A stretch of 64,000 nucleotides of DNA. Source: Branchiibius cervicis. GTDB lineage: Bacteria > Actinomycetota > Actinomycetes > Actinomycetales > Dermatophilaceae. Position 1 is the stretch's first letter, and every line of letters starts with the position of its first letter. Shown here in pieces: positions 59,237 to 64,000 of this stretch. The notes below the pieces were generated by a model. That model ran no database searches. It worked only from the letters and a program-made list of their open reading frames with translations, and had not been told where the DNA came from. The translations under genes and the position numbers were made by a program. The stretch lies in NCBI RefSeq assembly GCF_042661605.1, contig NZ_JBHSWJ010000002.1:3162001-3226000 (forward strand), in the 5' to 3' direction.

Positions 59237-60883
59237 GTGAGCGTCACCTCATCATCAGCGCCGATGACCGACTCCGGCGCCGCCTTCCTGCGGGCAGCCC
59301 TGCACACCGAGCGATGGCCGTTGTTCGGCTCGGCAACACTCTTCAGCACCCACCAGTTCGGTGAGGCCCTGGTGCCGGTGATCGTGGGGGCGACCATCAG
59401 CCAGGCGATCGACGGCGGCTCGGTCCGCGACATGGTGATGTGGCTGGTCGTCCTGGCCTCCGACTTCCTCTTCCTGTCCATCTCCTTCCGATGGGCCGCC
59501 CGCACCAACAAACGCACCCAACAAGTCATCGAGCACCGCATCCGGATGTGGCTGACCGACCGTCTGGTCGCTTCCGGTACGACGACCGGTCACCTGCCCG
59601 GCGATCTGCTCACCCGGGCCTCCAGCGATGCGATGCGAATCGGGGTCTTCGCCCGCGACTTCGCTCGCAGCCTCGCCGCGGCAGCCGTCATCGTCTTCGC
59701 CACCGTGCTGCTGCTGCGAAGCTCGGCCCTCCTCGCGGTTGTCGTCCTGATCGGGACCGCGGTCCTGCTGCTCGCCGAGCGAGTCATCGCCCGGCGCGTG
59801 ACCCGGCGCAGCGCGACCGAGCAGGAGGAACAAGCCCGGGCCGCCACCCTCGCCCACGACCTGCTGCGTGGCTTGCGGGTTCTGAAAGGCATCAACGCCA
59901 CCGGTCCCGCAGCCGCCGAGTACCGCCTCGCCAGTCACGACGCAGTGCGCGCTTCGGTGCACGCCATGTCCGCCGAAGCCACCCTCGCCGCGGTAGGCGC
60001 GCTCCTGTCCGGCCTGTACCTGGTCGTCATCGCTGCCGTCGGCGGCTGGCTGGCCCTCACCGGGCAACTCTCCGTCGGTGCGCTCATCGCAGCCCTGGGC
60101 CTGGCCCGCTTCCTGGTCGACCCCATGCAGACCGTGTCCGAAGCTGCCTCGGTCTACGGCCGCGCGGTCGCCTCCGCCGAACGCGTCCGGGAAGTGCTCA
60201 CCCCCGCCCCGACGTACGCCGATCGCGGCCCTGGGACTGCACGCCGGCTGACCGTCGAGAACCTGCCGCTCGGCGATGACACCGGTTACGTCCTGACGGC
60301 AGATTTCGAGCCGGGCTGCACGGGGGTGGTCTGCGGTGACCCGGCTGCGGCGACTCGATTCCTGCGGCTGCTGGCCGGCGAGGAACAACCCATGGCAGGA
60401 ACGTTCTCCGGTGATCCGCTGGTGAACTTCCACGATGCCGCGCTCCTGCCCGGCACCATCCAGGAGAACCTCGAGGCGGTCGCCGCGGACCCGGCGATCA
60501 TCGACCGAGCGGCTCGAGCGGCGTACGTCGATGAGGTCCTCGCCAGCACACCGCAGGGGGCTGCGACGTATGTCGGCGAGCAGGGTGAACGGCTCTCCGG
60601 CGGGCAACGGCAACGGGTCTGTCTGGCTCGGGCGCTGGCGGCCGACCGGCCGGTGTTGGTGCTGCACGACCCCACGACTGCCGTCGATTCCGCGACCGAG
60701 GACCGGATTGCTGAACGTGTGGTGCGGCTGCGGCAGGGCCAGGTCACGGTGGTGGTCACGACGAGCCCTACCTGGCTGGCGCGCTGCGACCGCGTGGTGC
60801 ACCTGGCCGAGCACGAGTGCCGGGTCGACCGGCACGAGTCGCTGCTCCAGGCCGAGGACTACGCACTGGCGGTGATGCGATGA
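59237..60883 (+). CDS. heterodimeric ABC exporter half 1 (degenerate nucleotide site)
   Basis: 548-residue half-transporter with a membrane domain (about 1-310) and an ATPase domain. Its Walker A is lost: GVVCGDPAAATRF replaces G-x-x-G-x-G-K-S/T. Walker B reads VLVLHDPTTAVD without the catalytic glutamate, but the signature LSGGQRQRVCLARAL is perfect. Such halves pair with a partner that supplies functional Walker A and B. The partner begins four bases before the stop here. Start GTG 59237. The substrate is unknown; an iron box upstream hints at siderophore export. Confidence 0.88.
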   Translation: MSVTSSSAPMTDSGAAFLRAALHTERWPLFGSATLFSTHQFGEALVPVIVGATISQAIDGGSVRDMVMWLVVLASDFLFLSISFRWAARTNKRTQQVIEHRIRMWLTDRLVASGTTTGHLPGDLLTRASSDAMRIGVFARDFARSLAAAAVIVFATVLLLRSSALLAVVVLIGTAVLLLAERVIARRVTRRSATEQEEQARAATLAHDLLRGLRVLKGINATGPAAAEYRLASHDAVRASVHAMSAEATLAAVGALLSGLYLVVIAAVGGWLALTGQLSVGALIAALGLARFLVDPMQTVSEAASVYGRAVASAERVREVLTPAPTYADRGPGTARRLTVENLPLGDDTGYVLTADFEPGCTGVVCGDPAAATRFLRLLAGEEQPMAGTFSGDPLVNFHDAALLPGTIQENLEAVAADPAIIDRAARAAYVDEVLASTPQGAATYVGEQGERLSGGQRQRVCLARALAADRPVLVLHDPTTAVDSATEDRIAERVVRLRQGQVTVVVTTSPTWLARCDRVVHLAEHECRVDRHESLLQAEDYALAVMR

Positions 60884-62595
60884 GCGCCACCGTGCTTCCC
60901 GTCGCCGACGGCGGGCAGATCCGCCGCTACCTGCGCACACTGTTACCTGGTCGCAGACTGCTCCTGGCCGGCACGATCCTGGTGATGCTCGGTGTCAGTC
61001 TGCTGAACCTGGCCATCCCGGCCACGATCGGTTGGATCACGCAGGCGGTCGTCGACCGCCGGCATCCCAGTGCCCTCACGATCCCGATCGCGTTGTTGAC
61101 CGCGGCGGTCGTGGCTGGCGCGATCTGTACCTACTTCGCCCGACTCCTGCTGGCCCGCCTGGTCTTTCCCGCCGTCGGCAGCCTGCGGGAAGACGCCCTC
61201 AGCCACGCCGTAGATCTCCCGATCGATGTCGTCGAAGCCGGGGATTCGGGTGATGTGATCTCGCGGGTATCCGGCGACGCCGAGCGCGTCACCGACGCCG
61301 CATCGGAGGTCCTCGGCTACTTCGTCACCTCGGCGTTGGCCATCGTCGCGGCTCTGATCGGCCTCGCAGCGATCGACTGGCGGTTCGCCGTGGCCGGGTT
61401 GCTCGCCGTACCCATCCAGGCGCACACCCTGCGCTGGTATCTGCGTCGGTCCCGGCCCATCTACGCCGCGGGACGCGCCGCCGACGGGCGTCGCGCGTCG
61501 GCCCTGCTCACCGGGTTCACCGCCCTGCCCACGTTGCGCGCACTGGGTCTGACCGGTCGACAACGCGGACGCATCGAGTCCGCGTCGAAGGAGTCGATGG
61601 GCTACGAACTGGCCGCGATGCAGACGATGACCCGGTTCTGGGGACGGCTCAACCTGGCTGAATTCGTCGGTCTCGCCGCGATTCTGCTGGCCGGCTTCTT
61701 CCTGGTCCGCAGCGGGACCACCTCCGTCGGCGCCGCGACAGCGGCCGCACTGTTCTTCGCCGGTCTCTTCGGCCCGATCAACGGCGTGCTGGCCACCTTC
61801 GACACGCTGCAGCAAGCCGCCGCCGGTGTCGCCCGACTGGTCGGGGTGACGACCGTGCCGCGTCACGAGACGGCCTTCGAGACCGGGACCGACCAAGTCG
61901 TCGAGGTTTCCGACCTGACCTTCGGGTACGCCGATGGGCCGGCTGTCCTGGACGATGTCACCCTCCGTGTCGGGCCGGGTGAGAAGGTAGCGGTCGTCGG
62001 AACCACGGGTTCGGGCAAGTCGTCTCTGGCCTCTCTTGTCACCGGATTGCGCACGCCCAGAGCCGGATCCATCGTTTGGGGTCGTCCTGTTGTCGAGCGG
62101 TCCGCGGCGCTGGTGACCCAGGAGACGCACGTCTTCGCCGGCACCATTGCCGACAATCTGCGCCTCGGCCGGCCGGACGCGACGCACGAGCAGATCGCGC
62201 AGGCGATGGTGGCGGTCGGCGCCGACCACTGGGTCCGCACCCTTCCCGACGGCCTCGACGCCAGGGTGGGCGGCGGCGGCCGGCCGCTGACCGCCGTACA
62301 GGCCCAGCACCTTGCCCTGGCCAGGGTGCACCTGATGGACCCTGCGCTGGTGGTGCTGGACGAGGCGAACGCCGAGGCCGGCAGTGACACCAGCCGGCAA
62401 CTGGACCGGGCCTTCGCGGCGGTCGTCAGAGGCCGCGCAGCCGTGGTCATCGCCCATCGGCTCAACCAGGCCGCCGATGCCGATCGGATCCTGGTGATGG
62501 AATCGGGCCGGGTCGTGGAGCAGGGCAACCACGCCGAGTTGATCGTGGCCGGCGGCCGCTACGCCGAGCTGTGGCACGCCTGGTCGGCCGGCTGA
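60880..62595 (+). CDS. heterodimeric ABC exporter half 2 (catalytic nucleotide site)
   Basis: 571-residue half-transporter, membrane domain about 1-320, ATPase after it. Walker A GTTGSGKSSLASL and Walker B LVVLDEANAE are intact with the catalytic glutamate. The signature is degenerate, LTAVQAQHLALARV in place of LSGGQ. Together with half 1, only one of the two composite sites (its own Walker A/B with the partner LSGGQ) can hydrolyse ATP, as in TM287/288-type exporters. ATG 60880 overlaps the upstream stop; the longer frame from 60817 is out of place. Confidence 0.9.
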   Translation: MSATVLPVADGGQIRRYLRTLLPGRRLLLAGTILVMLGVSLLNLAIPATIGWITQAVVDRRHPSALTIPIALLTAAVVAGAICTYFARLLLARLVFPAVGSLREDALSHAVDLPIDVVEAGDSGDVISRVSGDAERVTDAASEVLGYFVTSALAIVAALIGLAAIDWRFAVAGLLAVPIQAHTLRWYLRRSRPIYAAGRAADGRRASALLTGFTALPTLRALGLTGRQRGRIESASKESMGYELAAMQTMTRFWGRLNLAEFVGLAAILLAGFFLVRSGTTSVGAATAAALFFAGLFGPINGVLATFDTLQQAAAGVARLVGVTTVPRHETAFETGTDQVVEVSDLTFGYADGPAVLDDVTLRVGPGEKVAVVGTTGSGKSSLASLVTGLRTPRAGSIVWGRPVVERSAALVTQETHVFAGTIADNLRLGRPDATHEQIAQAMVAVGADHWVRTLPDGLDARVGGGGRPLTAVQAQHLALARVHLMDPALVVLDEANAEAGSDTSRQLDRAFAAVVRGRAAVVIAHRLNQAADADRILVMESGRVVEQGNHAELIVAGGRYAELWHAWSAG

Positions 62596-62647
62596 TGGCG
62601 TCTCGCCGCAATTGGGCAGCCGCCGCCCCACCCCGGATACTTGGGCC

Positions 62648-63247
62648 ATGCTTCGCACCGCCGCGACCCGGTCACTGCTCGCCCTGATCGCACTTCTGGT
62701 CCTCCCCGTGACACTTCTCTTCGGCGCGCCCGCCGCGAGCGCCCACGACCGCCTGGTGTCGAGCAGCCCCGCCGACGGCAGCACCGTCTCCTTCCCGAAG
62801 CAGATCACCCTGACGTTCAACGAGTCGGTGGCCTCCGTCGGTGCGGTCATCGTGGTCAAGAGCGGCGACCAGGAGTGGCAGAACGGCGTTCCCACGGTCG
62901 ACGGCCGCACCGTGACCCAGCAGGTGCGCACCGGTCCGGCGGGCAGTTACACCGTCGCCTGGCGCGTCACCTCCGCCGATGGCCATCCGATCAGCGGCCA
63001 GTTCTCCTTCACCGGCACCACGCCGACGACCTCCACGTCGACCTCCGCCGCCACCAGTAGCGGCACCGTCGCAGGTCTGCCCGGGGCGGCCACCTCACCC
63101 GGCCTACCGACCCAGCAAAAGCCGACCGACAGCACCAACAACGCACCGTTCCTGATCGTCCTCGGGGCGCTGGGCGTGTTGATCGTCATCGGCCTCCTGC
63201 TCGCCATCGGCCGACGCCATCTGAAGGACGATGAACCGGCGCTATGA
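62648..63247 (+). CDS. copper-resistance CopC-domain protein, membrane anchored
   Basis: 199 residues. The signal peptide (about 1-34) ends at ASA, leaving histidine as second mature residue (AHDRLVSSSPADGSTV), a Cu(II) ligand in CopC. The beta-sandwich continues through LTFNESVASVGAVIVVKSG and SADGHPISGQFSFTG with a second conserved histidine. A Ser/Thr/Pro-rich linker and a C-terminal membrane segment (FLIVLGALGVLIVIGLLLAI) follow. No copD is adjacent. Start ATG 62648 is chosen because the signal peptide begins there. Confidence 0.88.
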   Translation: MLRTAATRSLLALIALLVLPVTLLFGAPAASAHDRLVSSSPADGSTVSFPKQITLTFNESVASVGAVIVVKSGDQEWQNGVPTVDGRTVTQQVRTGPAGSYTVAWRVTSADGHPISGQFSFTGTTPTTSTSTSAATSSGTVAGLPGAATSPGLPTQQKPTDSTNNAPFLIVLGALGVLIVIGLLLAIGRRHLKDDEPAL

Positions 63248-63425
63248 CACTCGGGCCCTTTGGGCCGACCGGTTCGGGAAACCTGCGGCATCTGAGGTAC
63301 CGTTGGCAGCACGACAAATGCCCAGGATCCCGGGACCCCGGACATCGCACGTGTCTGACTGGTCTGCCAGTTCAGCACTTGCGGCGACCGGCAGCCCGGC
63401 ACACAAGACATGAGGGGGTCTCGCC

Positions 63426-63620
63426 ATGGGGCGCGGCCGGGCCAAAGCCAAGCAGACCAAGGTTGCACGGGAGCTGAAATATTTCTCCCCCGACACCGAC
63501 CTCAACGCACTCGAGCGTGAGCTTCGCCATGCGACTCCGCGCGAGCCGGAAGAAGTCGTCGAGACCGATGATGACGGCGACGAGTACGACGACTACGCCG
63601 ACTGGGCAACGCGACACTGA
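63426..63620 (+). CDS. DUF3073 family small protein
   Basis: 64-residue protein, basic N-terminus (MGRGRAKAKQTKVARELKYF) and very acidic C-terminus (ETDDDGDEYDDYADWA), as in DUF3073. The family is restricted to actinobacteria and is typically next to purM, as here. No function is established. ATGAGGGGGT upstream includes a good ribosome-binding site. The 178-bp gap before it has no other gene that I can support. Confidence 0.9.
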   Translation: MGRGRAKAKQTKVARELKYFSPDTDLNALERELRHATPREPEEVVETDDDGDEYDDYADWATRH

Positions 63621-63628
63621 CTTCGCAT

Positions 63629-63678
63629 CCTGAGGCGACGTGCTGTCGACCTACCGGCCGTCAGCACGTCGCCTCAGG
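63629..63678. terminator. bidirectional terminator between DUF3073 and purM
   Basis: Perfect 17-bp inverted repeat: CCTGAGGCGACGTGCTG (63629-63645) and CAGCACGTCGCCTCAGG (63662-63678), 16-nt loop, between the stops of two convergent genes. No U-tract on either side, as is common in actinobacteria. Confidence 0.8.
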
Positions 63679-63684
63679 TTGCGC

Positions 63685-64000
63685 TCAGTTGCGGTAGGCA
63701 CCCACCAGTTGGGCGCCGCCGGCGTCGACACCCTTCGCACCGCGCACTACTGGCGCAGCCTCGTCGTTGACCTGATCGTCCGAGACGATCCGGCCCATCG
63801 GCCAGGCGTCGATTCCCAGTGATTGCAGTACGTCGATCGCGGCCTGCGCCTGTGCCTGCGGCAGCACTGCGGTGAAGCCAACGCCCATGTTGAGCGTGCC
63901 CTCGAGGTCCAGTTGCGGCACGCGCCCAGCCTCACCGATGACCGTGAAAACCGCCGGCGGCTGCCAACTGCTGCGGTCGACCACTGCGGTGACGCCCTGC
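63685..64000 (-). CDS. purM: phosphoribosylformylglycinamidine cyclo-ligase, C-terminal part
   Basis: The frame is open to the right edge, so the N-terminal part is outside the window. Visible are GVTAVVDRSSWQPPAVFTVI, then GRVPQLDLEGTLNMGVGFTA, characteristic of AIR synthetase, and a C-terminal GIDAWPMGRIV and GAQLVGAYRN. It catalyses ATP-dependent ring closure in purine synthesis. An internal GTG (63984) is not the real start. The neighbouring DUF3073 supports the call. Confidence 0.93.
   Translation of the reverse strand, partial: QGVTAVVDRSSWQPPAVFTVIGEAGRVPQLDLEGTLNMGVGFTAVLPQAQAQAAIDVLQSLGIDAWPMGRIVSDDQVNDEAAPVVRGAKGVDAGGAQLVGAYRN

Noticed and set aside
60880..62595. Second ABC half as a pseudogene because of its broken LSGGQ motif
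   Set aside because: Degeneracy is complementary to that of the partner, as in functional heterodimeric exporters, and the frame is intact.
60943..62931. 662-aa open frame antisense to the second ABC half
   Set aside because: Shadow of a well-supported transporter gene; no motif.

Overview
The window is chromosomal DNA from a high-GC actinobacterium. Mycothiol genes (mshA, mshD), CarD, a GlnR-type orphan regulator, DUF3073, DUF2516, MutT1, possible leaderless promoters and SAM-IV riboswitches all point to that phylum. Gene order resembles several conserved Mycobacterium blocks (rlmB-cysS-ispF-ispD-carD-lpqE; regX3-senX3-gpm-ybjN-mshA; glnR-mshD; ppk-mutT1), here brought close together. A Micrococcales lineage such as Dermacoccaceae is my guess, not a proven assignment. 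There is no rRNA, prophage, insertion sequence or CRISPR array.

Layout: 1-4.9 kb, translation and isoprenoid housekeeping (rlmB, cysS, ispF, ispD, carD, lpqE-like). 4.9-10.1 kb, phosphate two-component system and phoU, gpmA, ybjN and mshA. 10.1-13.9 kb, a methyltransferase, a VapBC toxin-antitoxin pair, manA and a zinc alcohol dehydrogenase. 14-19.5 kb, DUF2516, asparaginase, ygfZ, an LCP cell-wall ligase, nitrobindin, a membrane protein and MoaD/ThiS. 19.5-28.9 kb, glnR, mshD, ppk, mutT1 and pstSCAB: with phoU and regX3/senX3 this forms a phosphate/polyphosphate regulon, and two intergenic regions carry GTTCACC-type direct repeats. 29-37.7 kb, an ionotropic-glutamate-receptor-like protein, small unknown genes, a possible structured RNA, a DUF3516 helicase, LysR, MFS and an esterase. 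37.9-46.5 kb, a sulfur cluster. 46.5-55.6 kb, treY-treZ and assorted genes. 56-63.7 kb, three tRNAs, a MerR-controlled hydrolase/MFS pair, PAP2, a heterodimeric ABC exporter, CopC, DUF3073 and the end of purM.

The most notable system is the sulfur cluster. Two almost identical SAM-IV riboswitches face away from each other around an Rrf2 regulator. One controls a five-gene flavin-dependent operon (three luciferase-like monooxygenases and two flavin reductases, mostly with 4-nt overlaps). The other controls a polar amino-acid-type ABC importer. I infer import and oxidative desulfurisation of an organosulfur compound, repressed when SAM is abundant.

A second notable item is a short GC-rich repeat family. 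It sits directly behind the stop codons of two genes (DUF2516 and MoaD) and is flanked by 15-bp copies of each gene's own 3' end. A related tandem array lies upstream of tRNA-Glu, next to one of two copies of a 71-bp palindrome.

Caution: at least seven protein genes and tRNA-Lys contain small indels, nearly all explained by missing bases in G or C runs (manA, asparaginase, glnR twice, helicase, lysR, rrf2, ABC permease). Systematic sequencing error is the simplest explanation, so I annotate these as intact genes with a frameshift note.
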